DNA from: Thiocapsa rosea
GTDB lineage: Bacteria; Pseudomonadota; Gammaproteobacteria; Chromatiales; Chromatiaceae
Assembly (NCBI RefSeq): GCF_003634315.1
Contig: NZ_RBXL01000001.1
Span: forward strand, 4,816,501-4,880,500
DNA: 64,000 bases
Reading direction: 5' to 3'
Shown here: one piece after another, positions 1-8,674 of the stretch
Numbering within the stretch: position 1 is the first letter of the stretch
Layout: each line of letters begins with the position of its first letter
Notes under the pieces: model-generated
Databases searched by the model: none
What the model saw: only the letters and a program-made list of their open reading frames with translations
Told to the model about the DNA's origin: nothing
Translations under genes and position numbers: made by a program

Positions 1-558
1 CTGATCGGGGTCGTCGTGCTCGTGACCTTTGCCGGGATGCAGGGCGGTGCACTGCGCATCGTCAGCTTCAGCGTCTACGGGGCGACGCTGTTTCTGCTCT
101 ACCTCTTCTCGACGCTGTATCACAGCCTGCGGGGCCGCGCAAAACGGATCTTCAAGGTTCTGGACCATGATGCCATCTATTTGCTGATCGCCGGCACCTA
201 TACCCCTTTCAGCCTGCTGGTGCTCAAGGGGGCGACGGGGTGGTGGATGTTCGGCGCCATCTGGACCCTGGCCGGCATCGGCATCCTGATCGACAGCATT
301 CCGCATCGCGGGCGACGGATCCTGCCGATGATCATCTATCTCACGATGGGTTGGCTCATCGTCGTCGCCCTCGAGCCCTTGGTGGCAAGCCTACCCCCGG
401 CAGGTTTATGGGGACTCGTCGCGGGCGGTCTCTTCTACACCTTCGGCGTCATCTTCTACGCACTCGACAGCCGCTTCTCCTGGTCGCACGGCGTATGGCA
501 CCTCTTCGTGCTCGCGGGCAGCATCAGTCACTATCTAACGATCCTGTTCTTTCTCTGA
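1..558 (+). CDS. Hemolysin III family (PAQR-type) membrane protein, 5' partial
   Basis: Integral membrane protein of the HlyIII/PAQR family. The reading frame is open to the first base of the window, so the N-terminus is missing; the GTG at 16 is an internal codon. Several hydrophobic helices are visible. Residues typical of the family metal site are present: a His in STLYH, an Asp/His pair in LDHDAIYLLIAGTYTP, and a C-terminal HGVWH. The protein ends SHYLTILFFL, as in most members. Bacterial homologues are named after a Bacillus cereus hemolysin, but the function in Gram-negatives is not settled. The helicase gene follows on the same strand after about 60 bp. Confidence 0.88.
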   Translation: MIGVVVLVTFAGMQGGALRIVSFSVYGATLFLLYLFSTLYHSLRGRAKRIFKVLDHDAIYLLIAGTYTPFSLLVLKGATGWWMFGAIWTLAGIGILIDSIPHRGRRILPMIIYLTMGWLIVVALEPLVASLPPAGLWGLVAGGLFYTFGVIFYALDSRFSWSHGVWHLFVLAGSISHYLTILFFL

Positions 559-566
559 CTTTCGCC

Positions 567-581
567 TCAACCGCGGTTTAA
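567..581. repeat. Minimal remnant of the AACCGCG/CGCGGTT repeat
   Basis: The sequence between the HlyIII and helicase genes contains a perfect AACCGCGGTT palindrome followed by TAA. It looks like the two arms of one dispersed repeat module joined with the interior deleted. It is very short, so chance is possible. Confidence 0.3.
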
Positions 582-619
582 CATGGGCGACCGACCAAAA
601 ACCGGGAAGCACAGCCCCC

Positions 620-3600
620 ATGCACGCCGGCCGAGACCAGACGCACGACCTCGATCCCTTCACGCTCGATCACGATCAGCTCCACGCCTTGGCCACCGCC
701 GATCTGGTGCGCGACGGCTTGCGCCATTACAAGGACAACCGCGTCGCCGAGTTGCAACTGGACGGCGTCTGCCTGCGTGCCGACGTCGAGGACGAAGAGG
801 AGGAAGAGATCGTCGCGCTCGAGCTGTCCTATGACGGCGACGGCAATCTGATCTGTCTGTGCGACTGCGGGACACCCCCGGACCAACCCTGCGTCCATGC
901 ACTCGCCGCGCTCTTTGCGCGATCGGCACGCGGGGCGGCCGAGGGCGAGCTGCTCGGCGCGGTGGAAGGTGCGATCGACGAGCGCGTCAAGCGCGGACGG
1001 ACCGAGGTCCGGGTCGAGCACCTCTCGGGCGATCCGGCCTATGGGGCCTGGACCGCGCGCTCGCTGGTCTCCTCCACCCATGTCCCGGTCAGCTACCGGG
1101 TGCATATCCGATCGCTGGAGCGGCGCGCCAACTACTGCACCTGCCCGGATTTCGCGACCAACCAGTTGGGGACCTGCAAGCACATCGAGGCGGTGCTGCA
1201 CCGCATTGCCAAACGCCGCGACGCCAAGCGCTTGCAGTCACTCGGGCCGCCCTCCCCCTTCGTGTATCTGGACTGGGAGGGCGACCCCGCACCCCAGATC
1301 CGTCTCCACCGTGCGATGCAACGTCCGGAGGATCCGCTCGATCCCGAACTGGTCGCGCTGCTGGACGCGCATTTCGACGACGCCGGCGCCTACCGTCGGC
1401 GTCTGCCCGAGGACTTCCTGCGTCTGGCCGATGCCTTGGCCGGGCGCGCGGATATCGATCTGGGCGAAGACGCACTCGGCTTCGCCCGCCGCCTGGCCGA
1501 GCAGGCGGCCCAACGGCAGCGCGCACGCGACATCGGCGAGGCGATCCGCGCCTCGGGCGGGCGCCTGCCCGGTGTCACCGCACGGCTCTATCCCTACCAG
1601 GTCGAGGGCGTGGCCTTTCTGGCCGCCAACGGGCGCGCGCTGCTGGCAGACGACATGGGTCTCGGCAAGACGCTCCAGGCCATCGCGGCAGCGGCCTGGC
1701 TGCATCGCCATGCCGAGGTCGAGCGGATCCTGGTCATCTGCCCTGCCTCGCTCAAGCAACAGTGGGCACGCGAGATCCGCAAGTTCACTGGACAGGAGGC
1801 GCGGGTGATTCAGGGACCGGCCGCCACGCGAGCCGCCCAGTACCGAGGCAGCAGCGGCTTCCTGATCGTCAACTACGAGCTGATCCTGCGCGACGGCAGT
1901 GTCATCGCGGAGACCTTGCGTCCGGATCTGGTGATCCTGGACGAGGCGCAGCGCATCAAGAACTGGCGCACCAAGATCGCCGCGGCGGTCAAACGCATCC
2001 CCTCGCGCTATGCCTTCGTGCTGAGCGGCACGCCGCTCGAGAACCGGCTCGAAGACCTCTACAGCCTGATGCAGGTGGTCGACCAGAAGGTGCTTGGCCC
2101 GCTTTGGCGCTATCTGGTGGACTTCCACATCACGGACGAGCGCGGCAAGGTACTGGGCTACCGCAACCTCTCCGAGCTGCGGCGTCGGCTCGCGCCCGTC
2201 ATGCTGCGCCGCGACCGCCAACTGGTGCGCGACCAGCTCCCGGATCGCATCGAGAGCCGCCTGGACATCCCGCTCGACGCCTGTCAGCAAGAGCTGCACG
2301 ATGCCGGCATCCAGGCCGCGGGCATCCTGGCGCAGATCGCCAAGCGTCGCCCCCTCACACCGGGCGAGTCGAACCGGCTGATGGCCAATCTGCAGCAAGC
2401 GCGCATGGCCTGCGACGCCGCCGGTCTGGTCGACAAAGAGACCGAGGGGTCGCCCAAGCTCGACGAGCTGGCAAATCTGCTCGACGAGCTCTGTCTGCAA
2501 TCCGGGCTCAAGGCCGTGGTCTTCTCCCAATGGGAGCAGATGACCCGGATGGTGGAGGAGCGCGTGCGTGCGTTGGGACTCGGTTGCATCCGCCTGCACG
2601 GTGGTGTGCCGACGGCCAAGCGCGGCGAGCTGATCGATCGCTTCAATGAGGACGACGCCTGCCAGGTCTTCATCTCGACCGATGCGGGCGGGGTCGGGCT
2701 GAATCTGCAGACGGCCTCGGTCCTGGTCAATCTGGATATCCCCTGGAACCCGGCGGTGCTGGATCAGCGCATCGCCCGGGTGCACCGTCTGGGGCAAACC
2801 CGCAAGGTTCAGATCATCCTGCTGGTCGCCGCCGAGTCCTACGAGTGCCGAGTCCTGGAGCTGGTCCAGGGCAAGCGCAACCTCTTCGAGAACGTGGTCG
2901 ATCAAGACGCCACCGAGGACGTCGTCGGGGTCTCGCGCAAGCTGGTGGAGGTGCTTGCGGAGGATCTCGCCGGGTTGCCTGGCGTACCCAAGACAGCCAC
3001 CGAGGTGCCGGGCGAGCAGGTTGATGACGTGTCGTCCGAAGTGGCGACAGCCGAACAAGCAGCCACGGACCTGGCTGCGAGTCCGGACATCGACTTTGGC
3101 GCCGACGTGACGACGCCAATCGACGACGCAGAGTCCGACGACACGCCGGTCGAGCGATCAGAGCCCATCCCGCTCGCCGATGCGACGCGAGATGCCGAGA
3201 TGGAGGAGGCCATTCGTCATGCCATCGAGGCGGTCCAGGACGCATTCGGCGCCCGCATCGAGCGCATCCTCGGCTCCGGCGGTGGACTGCTGGTGGTCCT
3301 GGATCGGGTCGACGCCGAGGCCGATCGGCTCGCCGCGTCGATCTCCGATCGAATCCCGGTGGCACTGATTGACCCGCACACGCTGAGCGGACTGCGGCGG
3401 CTCGGGGACGCCTCTCCGATCGCGCGGGCGCGCCCGCTCGTCGAGCCCGCGGACGAGCCGCGCAGGCCGCAAGAGCCGCGGCTATTGTCGCAGGCACGGG
3501 AGAAGCTCCGCGGTGCCGAGGTCCTGATCCAACAGGCCTGCCCCGCCCCGGCCATGGATCTGCTGCTCGGCGCCCTCCTCGCCTGTGCCGCCATGCGCGC

Positions 3601-3802
3601 CGAGCAGGAGACCCCGCCGACACCCCAACAGGCCGGGATCTGGCTCTACAGCGAGGCCCTGCCGAAGGGCATCCTGACCCAAGAAGACGCCGGCCTGCTC
3701 ATGCGCGCGCTCGCCCTGTCGCAAGGCGCTGAGACGATCCCGGACGCGCTGCTCCGAGACCTCGCCGCGGATGTCGCCCGCTTCGTGTCCGAACAAACGT
3801 AG
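620..3802 (+). CDS. SWIM zinc-finger / SNF2-family DEAD-like helicase
   Basis: Large SF2 ATPase of the SNF2/RapA type, expected to translocate on DNA or remodel nucleoprotein. Near the N-terminus is a Cys/His cluster (about residues 79-93, CLCDC...CVH) and a second, canonical SWIM motif (about 173-188, CTCPD...CKHIE). The helicase core follows: Walker A DDMGLGKT near 345, DEAQ box near 440, SGTPLE motif, and a C-terminal lobe ending with the arginine-finger motif QRIARVHRLGQ. A long acidic linker and a helical C-terminal region of about 230 residues come after the core; I do not recognise this last part. The start at 620 is the first ATG after the upstream gene. Such proteins are common in high-GC gammaproteobacteria; a specific role is unknown. 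Confidence 0.9.
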   Translation: MHAGRDQTHDLDPFTLDHDQLHALATADLVRDGLRHYKDNRVAELQLDGVCLRADVEDEEEEEIVALELSYDGDGNLICLCDCGTPPDQPCVHALAALFARSARGAAEGELLGAVEGAIDERVKRGRTEVRVEHLSGDPAYGAWTARSLVSSTHVPVSYRVHIRSLERRANYCTCPDFATNQLGTCKHIEAVLHRIAKRRDAKRLQSLGPPSPFVYLDWEGDPAPQIRLHRAMQRPEDPLDPELVALLDAHFDDAGAYRRRLPEDFLRLADALAGRADIDLGEDALGFARRLAEQAAQRQRARDIGEAIRASGGRLPGVTARLYPYQVEGVAFLAANGRALLADDMGLGKTLQAIAAAAWLHRHAEVERILVICPASLKQQWAREIRKFTGQEARVIQGPAATRAAQYRGSSGFLIVNYELILRDGSVIAETLRPDLVILDEAQRIKNWRTKIAAAVKRIPSRYAFVLSGTPLENRLEDLYSLMQVVDQKVLGPLWRYLVDFHITDERGKVLGYRNLSELRRRLAPVMLRRDRQLVRDQLPDRIESRLDIPLDACQQELHDAGIQAAGILAQIAKRRPLTPGESNRLMANLQQARMACDAAGLVDKETEGSPKLDELANLLDELCLQSGLKAVVFSQWEQMTRMVEERVRALGLGCIRLHGGVPTAKRGELIDRFNEDDACQVFISTDAGGVGLNLQTASVLVNLDIPWNPAVLDQRIARVHRLGQTRKVQIILLVAAESYECRVLELVQGKRNLFENVVDQDATEDVVGVSRKLVEVLAEDLAGLPGVPKTATEVPGEQVDDVSSEVATAEQAATDLAASPDIDFGADVTTPIDDAESDDTPVERSEPIPLADATRDAEMEEAIRHAIEAVQDAFGARIERILGSGGGLLVVLDRVDAEADRLAASISDRIPVALIDPHTLSGLRRLGDASPIARARPLVEPADEPRRPQEPRLLSQAREKLRGAEVLIQQACPAPAMDLLLGALLACAAMRAEQETPPTPQQAGIWLYSEALPKGILTQEDAGLLMRALALSQGAETIPDALLRDLAADVARFVSEQT

Positions 3803-3855
3803 TCGTGGCGACCTTTAAACTAACCTACAGACGGTCCTGCAGCGAAAGATCAATC

Positions 3856-3875
3856 CGCGCCATCCTTTTGGCGCG
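3856..3875 (+). terminator. Hairpin downstream of the helicase gene
   Basis: A 7-bp stem (CGCGCCA/TGGCGCG) with a 6-base pyrimidine loop lies 54 bp after the helicase stop. A second 6-bp hairpin (ACCCGT/ACGGGT) sits at 3892-3907. Neither has a clear U-tract, so intrinsic termination is only a possibility. The facing gene at 3936 makes a bidirectional terminator sensible. Confidence 0.3.
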
Positions 3876-3935
3876 CGTCAATCCGAAGTGGACCCGTTGA
3901 CACGGGTTCTCATATAGCTCTCGCGGAACGAGGCG

Positions 3936-4259
3936 TTATGGACGCCCAGAACGCCGAACACTGAACGAGACGCCCTCGTGGGCCTTCAAGTGAGCAACCA
4001 CCGCAAAGAGGTTGTCCGCTCGCGGATTGCCTCGCTCGCCGAGCATCCGCATCAGGCTCTTCGGGCTCTTTTGAAGCTGTGCGCCGAGCTGCTCGAACCC
4101 GACGGTCGCGTTGACGTAGTCGCGCAACAGAACCTTCCCCGTGTTGAGATCGGCATTCAGAAACGCATCGAGCGCTTCTTCCAGCAGGGCGACGCGAAAC
4201 TCCGGATCGCGCTCGGCACGCGCCTTGACGGTTTCCTTAAAATCTCTGGTAAGTGCCAT
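3936..4259 (-). CDS. Antitoxin of a HigBA-like addiction module (orphan)
   Basis: Protein of 107 residues of the 'addiction module antidote' helix-turn-helix family that normally pairs with a RelE/HigB-type toxin. The sequence begins MALTRDFKETVKARAERDP and carries the DNA-binding segment around GFEQLGAQLQKSPKSLMRML. The ATG at 4259 is preferred over upstream in-frame codons because family members start with this MALTR(D/N)FKETV block. The toxin that should precede it survives only as a fragment at 4265-4387, so this antitoxin is probably an orphan repressor-like protein. Confidence 0.8.
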   Translation of the reverse strand: MALTRDFKETVKARAERDPEFRVALLEEALDAFLNADLNTGKVLLRDYVNATVGFEQLGAQLQKSPKSLMRMLGERGNPRADNLFAVVAHLKAHEGVSFSVRRSGRP

Positions 4260-4264
4260 TCGTC

Positions 4265-4387
4265 TCACCCTTCGATGCGGGCAATCGCGGCTCGGATTTT
4301 CGCCGCTGACCGCGCATCGAGATCCCCGAACCACGCGGCGAAAGGACACTCCCCGGTTTCCGTTTCGTACTGGACGATCTCAATCAC
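4265..4387 (-). pseudogene. Truncated RelE/HigB-type toxin remnant
   Basis: Reading the minus strand from a GTG at 4387 gives about 40 residues that start VIEIVQYETETGECPFAAWF, then DLDARSAAKIRAAIARIEG and a TGA. This is the N-terminal third of the phage-Gp49/RelE-like killer protein family (usually about 95-105 residues). The C-terminal part with the catalytic residues is absent and the antitoxin starts 5 bp later. The fragment is too short to be listed by normal ORF cut-offs. Promoter and start signals may survive and still drive the antitoxin. Confidence 0.7.
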
Positions 4388-4463
4388 GACGTATAGTTAC
4401 ACATGCGTTACTTTAGCAAGAAAGGGTCAGCACTTCACAAAAAAGATTCGGCGAACACCCACC

Positions 4464-4546
4464 TGAACCGCGTCGAATCCGACATCGCGAGGAACCGGCA
4501 GCGCCGATCCGCTCCGACCGGCGCACACGGTACGAGGCGCGGTTCA
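4464..4546. repeat. Single-module copy of the TTAAACCGCG repeat family (diverged)
   Basis: About 83 bp starting TGAACCGCGTCG and ending GGCGCGGTTCA, between the toxin remnant and the outer-membrane gene. The arms match the dispersed family with TGA/TCA in place of TTA/TAA. Only one of the two modules is present. Confidence 0.6.
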
Positions 4547-4549
4547 GCC

Positions 4550-5512
4550 TCAATGAAAATGATGCACGAACCTCAGATTGAACCTGGAGCCCTCGGGACG
4601 ATTCTCCGCCTCAGTCTCCCAATAGGCGTTCACGAAGAGATGGTCGTGCTTGGAGAAGTGGTAGACCAGCCCGGGCCCGATGCCGACGACCTGCTCCTCG
4701 CTGTTGCGCACGCCTCTGCCGTCGATCTTGCTCTCGGTGAACTGCTTGAGAAAATAGCCGTTGATGCCGAGACGCAGACGATTCGGCAGCACCTCGTAGG
4801 CACTCGCGAAGTTGGCATGGATAGCCTGACCGGCTTGGGTATCGTTGGCGCCGAGCGGCTTGTAGGGGTCGTTGTTCTCAGCGTTCCACAGATAGTGCAG
4901 ACGCCATGACGCCGTCCATTTCGGCGCCAGGAAGGCCGTCGCGGCCCAATAGGGGTTGAAGGAGAAATAGTTGCTGCCGACGTTCAGCGCATCGTTGGCG
5001 TCGTAGGAGCCGGTCGGGAAGATCAGCTGAAGCTCGACGCGCTGCACGAATTTGGGTCCGTTGGAACCCATGATCGGGTCCCACTGAAGATAGGGCCCGA
5101 TCAAGAGGTCACCCAGATTGCCGCCGTTCGCCGAGAGCGCGAAATTGTCCTTGGGATCCAGATCGAAGCCGGCGTAGGGCAACATCAGATTCATGCCCCA
5201 TTTGCCGCCGAGCAGGATGGGCTGATCGGATTGATAGAGGAGCTGGGTCAGACCGATATTCGCCTCGACCTCGGCCTTCTCGAGTCCGCGCGCGGTCGGC
5301 AGGCGCAGGTCGCCGCCGTTTGCGTCCTTGAGGCGCCCCTTGCGATAAAACTGCACATACTGCTGGGCATACCAACCCGGCCCTGCCGGCGGCGCACCGT
5401 CGAGAAAACTGGTAAAGCCGAGATTCACGGCGGGCAAGTCGTACGCCTGTGTCAGCGATGCCATCCCGAGCCCAACCGCTCCCGCCAACAGTCTTGCACC
5501 TTTTTTCGTCAT
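4550..5512 (-). CDS. Outer-membrane transporter-like protein (phenol MetA-pathway/SphA family)
   Basis: Predicted secreted beta-barrel of 320 residues. It has an N-terminal signal peptide ([23 protein letters not shown], cleavage near residue 23) and alternating aromatic/polar beta-strands up to a C-terminal FVHHFH. Conserved features of the MetA-pathway phenol-degradation (COG4313-like) family include the initial [14 protein letters not shown] block, [14 protein letters not shown], and the closing strands. In aromatic-degrading bacteria such proteins accompany hydrocarbon catabolism, but no catabolic gene is near here, so the substrate is unknown. The gene is monocistronic, with no partner on its strand within 250 bp. 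Confidence 0.8.
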   Translation of the reverse strand: MTKKGARLLAGAVGLGMASLTQAYDLPAVNLGFTSFLDGAPPAGPGWYAQQYVQFYRKGRLKDANGGDLRLPTARGLEKAEVEANIGLTQLLYQSDQPILLGGKWGMNLMLPYAGFDLDPKDNFALSANGGNLGDLLIGPYLQWDPIMGSNGPKFVQRVELQLIFPTGSYDANDALNVGSNYFSFNPYWAATAFLAPKWTASWRLHYLWNAENNDPYKPLGANDTQAGQAIHANFASAYEVLPNRLRLGINGYFLKQFTESKIDGRGVRNSEEQVVGIGPGLVYHFSKHDHLFVNAYWETEAENRPEGSRFNLRFVHHFH

Positions 5513-5629
5513 CGTCGCGCCCCTGATTTTTTGAGTTTGGAGACGAGGCGCGACCCTCCTCGCGCCCTAAAAGCGCGTGAAGGATAAGGGAATGCGTGGG
5601 ACGTGACAAAGCGGTGACAGCACGGGGGC

Positions 5630-5661
5630 GAGTGGTGAGTGGTGAGTGGTGAGTGGTGAGT
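5630..5661. repeat. 7-bp tandem repeat (GAGTGGT), about 4.6 copies
   Basis: Four exact copies of GAGTGGT plus GAGT lie upstream of the outer-membrane gene. They are in non-coding sequence about 120 bp from its start codon. The unit number could vary by slippage and may affect the promoter, though no promoter is assigned. Confidence 0.85.
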
Positions 5662-5762
5662 CATTTGAGGCGATGTCTTGAATCCTCGCGTCGGGGCTTG
5701 ACCGAGCAACGGGGAGACGCGCAAGCCGAGACATGGAATCCGCGATGACATGAGGACGAAAC

Positions 5763-6500
5763 CTAATTGAAAAGATCCAGTTGACTCCCCGGGAGCTGCG
5801 GCCGGCGGAAGCGGGACGTGGCGAGATCCCATCCGCTGTCGTGTCGGTGCAAACCCAAGCGACGCGCGGCCAGGCGAAAACGCTGAGAAAGCAGCTCCGC
5901 GACCGGACCTCGCCCGGTCATGCGCGAGCCGAAATCCGGGTCGTTCAGACGTCCGCCTCGGCATTGTCGGATCAGGCTCAACACGCGCTCGGCCCGATCC
6001 GGGACATGCGCTCGAAGCCAGGCATCGAACAGCTCCGCGACCTCGCGCGGCAGACGGATGAGCAGGCAGCCGGCTCGGGAAGCACCCGCTGCAGCGGCGC
6101 GCTCGAGGATGCGTTCCAGGTCCGCATCCGTCAGGCCGGGGATCAGCGGCGAGACCAGGACGCCGACGGGCACGCCGGCTTGCGCAAGCGTCCGCACGAC
6201 ATCCAAGCGCCGCTCCGGGGAGGCTGCCCTCGGTTCGAGCCGACGGGCCAGGTGCGGATCGAGCGTCGTCACCGAGATCTGCACCGCGACGAGTCCAAGC
6301 TCGGCCATCGGGAGCAGCAGATCCAGATCGCGCAGGACCAGGGCCGACTTGGTGGTGATGGCGACCGGGTGACGACAGTCATGCAACACCTCAAGCAGGG
6401 ATCGCGTCAGCGCGAGGCGTCGCTTCGGGGCCGAACATGGATCCCAGCGCAGGGTGATCAGGCCCACGCCAGGGCGATCCCGCAAATAGCCGCCGGAGAC
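5763..6500 (-). pseudogene. 5'-truncated PA0069-type radical SAM protein
   Basis: The C-terminal two thirds of a SplB-like radical SAM protein are clear: the block around LEVLHDCRHPVAITTKSAL, ISVTTLDPHLARRLEPRA, GVPVGVLVSPLIPGLTD and SLIRQCRGGRLNDPDFGSRM. Homology fades near WDPCSAPKRR, close to 6500. The N-terminal part, which in this family holds the CxxxCxxC iron-sulfur motif, is absent. Upstream sequence on this strand is occupied by the divergent trmO gene. Without the cluster-binding cysteines the product cannot be a functional radical SAM enzyme. The frame stays open to 6755, but those extra residues do not look like the family. Confidence 0.75.
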
Positions 6501-6566
6501 CGGTGGTGGGAGCCCGGCGCCATTCTCCAGCATAATGGCACCCATCCAAACACCGCAGGCCAACGC

Positions 6567-7277
6567 ATGTCCTTCGCCTTCGCCCCCATCGGCCACATCC
6601 GCTCCCCCTACACCGACAAGTTCGGGATCCCGCGCCAACCCGGACTGGTGACCGCCGCCGAGGCGCGTATCGAGCTTCTGCCCGAATTTGCGCGGGAGGA
6701 GGCATTCAAGGGGCTCGAAGGCTTCTCGCATGTCTGGATCCTCTTCGTCTTTCACGCGGACTGTCTGACCGCGGGCTGGAGCCCGACCGTGCGACCGCCG
6801 CGTCTCGGCGGCCGCGAGAGCGTCGGCGTCTTCGCGAGCCGCGCGCCCTATCGCCCGAACCCCATCGGGATCTCCGCGGTCGAGCAGCTTGGACTCATCA
6901 GAGACGCACGCGGACTCGCGCTCGAGGTTCGGGGTGTCGATCTCTTGGATGGCACCCCGGTCCTGGACATCAAGCCTTATGTGCCGTACGCGGACAGCAT
7001 CCCCAAGGCCCGAAGCGGCTTTGCCACGGCGCCCGAGATCGTCGCCGCCGATGTTACCTTCTCCGTGGAGGCATTACAGGGCATTGCCGAAGCCGATCCG
7101 ACCGGGACGCTCCGACTGCGCGCACTGATCGAGCAAGTCCTCGCCCAGGATCCGCGGCCGGGGTATATGGATCGCTATCCCGAGCGTCGGGAGTTTGGTC
7201 TCCGGCTGTATGACCGCAATATCCGATGGCGGATCGATGAGAGCGCGATGTACGTGGTCGCCGTCGAGCCTATCTGA
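6567..7277 (+). CDS. trmO: tRNA (N6-threonylcarbamoyladenosine37-N6)-methyltransferase
   Basis: SAM-dependent methyltransferase that converts t6A37 to m6t6A37 in tRNA-Thr (TsaA/YaeB family). The protein has 236 residues starting MSFAFAPIGHIRSPY. Family signatures visible are IRSPYTDKFGIPRQPGLV, FKGLEGFSHVWILFVFH, the SAM-binding ASRAPYRPNPIGIS and DIKPYVPYADS. The C-terminal domain ends YVVAVEPI, matching the usual end of the protein. The stop codon abuts an hsdR fragment, so a rearrangement joined exactly here. Confidence 0.93.
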   Translation: MSFAFAPIGHIRSPYTDKFGIPRQPGLVTAAEARIELLPEFAREEAFKGLEGFSHVWILFVFHADCLTAGWSPTVRPPRLGGRESVGVFASRAPYRPNPIGISAVEQLGLIRDARGLALEVRGVDLLDGTPVLDIKPYVPYADSIPKARSGFATAPEIVAADVTFSVEALQGIAEADPTGTLRLRALIEQVLAQDPRPGYMDRYPERREFGLRLYDRNIRWRIDESAMYVVAVEPI

Positions 7278-8575
7278 GACGCGAGCTGAACGCCTTGCAT
7301 CGCCTCTGCCATCGCAGGAGACTTGCGTCAGGGAAGGAGAACCGCGACGACTGGCGGCGCTCGGAGATCGTAGTCACGACGGTGCAGTCGCTGCTCTTCA
7401 ACAACAAATACCAGCGGCTCTTCTCGCCCACCGACTTCGATGTGGTGATCTCGGACGAGGCGCACCGCTCCATCGGCGGCTATGCCCGCGCCGTCTTCGA
7501 CTACTTCATTGGCTACAAGCTGGGCCTGACCGCGACCCCCCGCGATTACCTTAAGCGGTTCGACAGCGCCAAACCGACGACACGCGACCCGCGCGAGGCC
7601 GAGCACCGGCTGTTGCTCGATACGTATCGCACCCTCGGCTGCGAGAACAGCCAGCCGACCTATCGCTACTCCCTGCTCGACGGCGTGAAAGACGGCTTCC
7701 TGATCAATCCGATCGTCGTCGACGCCCGCACCGATGTGACCACCGCGCTGCTCTCCGAGGCAGGGTTCATCGTGCCCGTGGCGGACGACACCGGCGGTGA
7801 TCGGCAAGAGGCGTACAAGCAGCGCGAGCTCGAGAAGCGATTTTTCTCGGATGCCACCAACCAGCTCTTCTGCAAGACCTTCCTCGAAAATGCACTGCGC
7901 GACCCCGTCAGCGGCGAGATCGGCAAATCGATCATCTTCGGCGTCAGTCAGAATCATGCCGCCAAACTGACCCAGATCCTCAATCAAATGGCGGATCGCC
8001 TCTTCCCCGGCAAGTACCAGTCGGACTTCGCCGTACAGGTGACCTCGCAGATTCCCGATGCCCAGCAATTCACCGTCATGTTCTTCGAACGATTCGAGGA
8101 CAGCGTTCGCGAGGACCCCGAGATCGCGGCCGCCGTCGAGGCCGGTCAGTGGGACCGGGTCATCGACTACATCAACCGCGAGGTCTTCGACAAACCCGAG
8201 GAATATTACAACCTCGATAAACTCCGCAAAGCGGCCGCGGTGGACCGCCGCTTGACCCTGCGCGAGATCCGGGAGAAGGTCTTCGGGCTGATCCCGCGCT
8301 TCAAATCCAAGGACGAGCTGCTTGAAGAGGAGTTCGCCAAGTTCGTTGCCGACTGCAAGCCCGAAGCATCCACCCCGATTCCGGCAATCAAGACCTACTT
8401 CAAGGCATACGCCACCAGCGGTCGGGTGCGCGACATCATCGACAGCGGTCAGCTCACGGATCTGGCGACCAACCCCATGTTCAGCACTCGCGACTTCAAG
8501 GCCGTGCCGCCGAAATCCCGCAGTCTGGTCCCGGCCTACGTCAAGGACTACGTGCCTCTAAACCAGTTTATGTAG
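7278..8575 (+). pseudogene. hsdR: Type I restriction endonuclease R subunit remnant (hsdR)
   Basis: HsdR is the ATP-dependent translocase/nuclease subunit of type I restriction systems. The N-terminal nuclease domain and Walker A helicase motif are missing: homology begins RRELNALHRL immediately after the trmO stop. The DEAH box (ISDEAHRSIGG) and GLTATPRDYLKRF follow, then the family sequence runs to VTSQIPDAQQFT. At about 8075 it jumps to MFFERFEDSVREDPE, which normally lies some 150-200 residues further on. That in-frame deletion removes the second RecA lobe with motifs V and VI. The C-terminal domain is intact and ends KDYVPLNQFM. An ORF remains open, but the enzyme cannot cut or translocate. 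Confidence 0.85.
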
Positions 8576-8611
8576 GCCGAAGTGCAGCTCGACGGGTGAC
8601 GTGCGGCCAAC

Positions 8612-8659
8612 TTAAACCGCGTCCAGCGCGGTATTTGATGTTTTTGGATGGGATCGGCC
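8612..8659. repeat. Left part of a doublet repeat split by the insertion sequence
   Basis: This starts TTAAACCGCGTCC and matches the beginning of the intact copy at 19581. The right part is at 10598-10742. Together, without the second target duplication, they make 48 + 145 = 193 bp, the normal length of the family. Confidence 0.85.
8650..8659. repeat. Left target-site duplication of the insertion sequence
   Basis: GGGATCGGCC is identical to the 10 bases at 10588-10597. An uninterrupted repeat copy (19618-19627 region) has this sequence once. Duplications of 8-10 bp are usual for ISAs1-type elements. Confidence 0.85.
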
Positions 8660-8674
8660 CACGGCAAATCTGTT

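Noticed and set aside
859-2649. 596-codon ORF overlapping the helicase gene in another frame
   Set aside because: Arg/Gly/Ala-rich translation without motifs; the helicase frame explains the region.
5781-6566. N-terminal extension of trmO to 5781
   Set aside because: The open frame lies opposite the radical SAM remnant and the residues are not family-like; homology begins at MSFAFAPIGHIRS.
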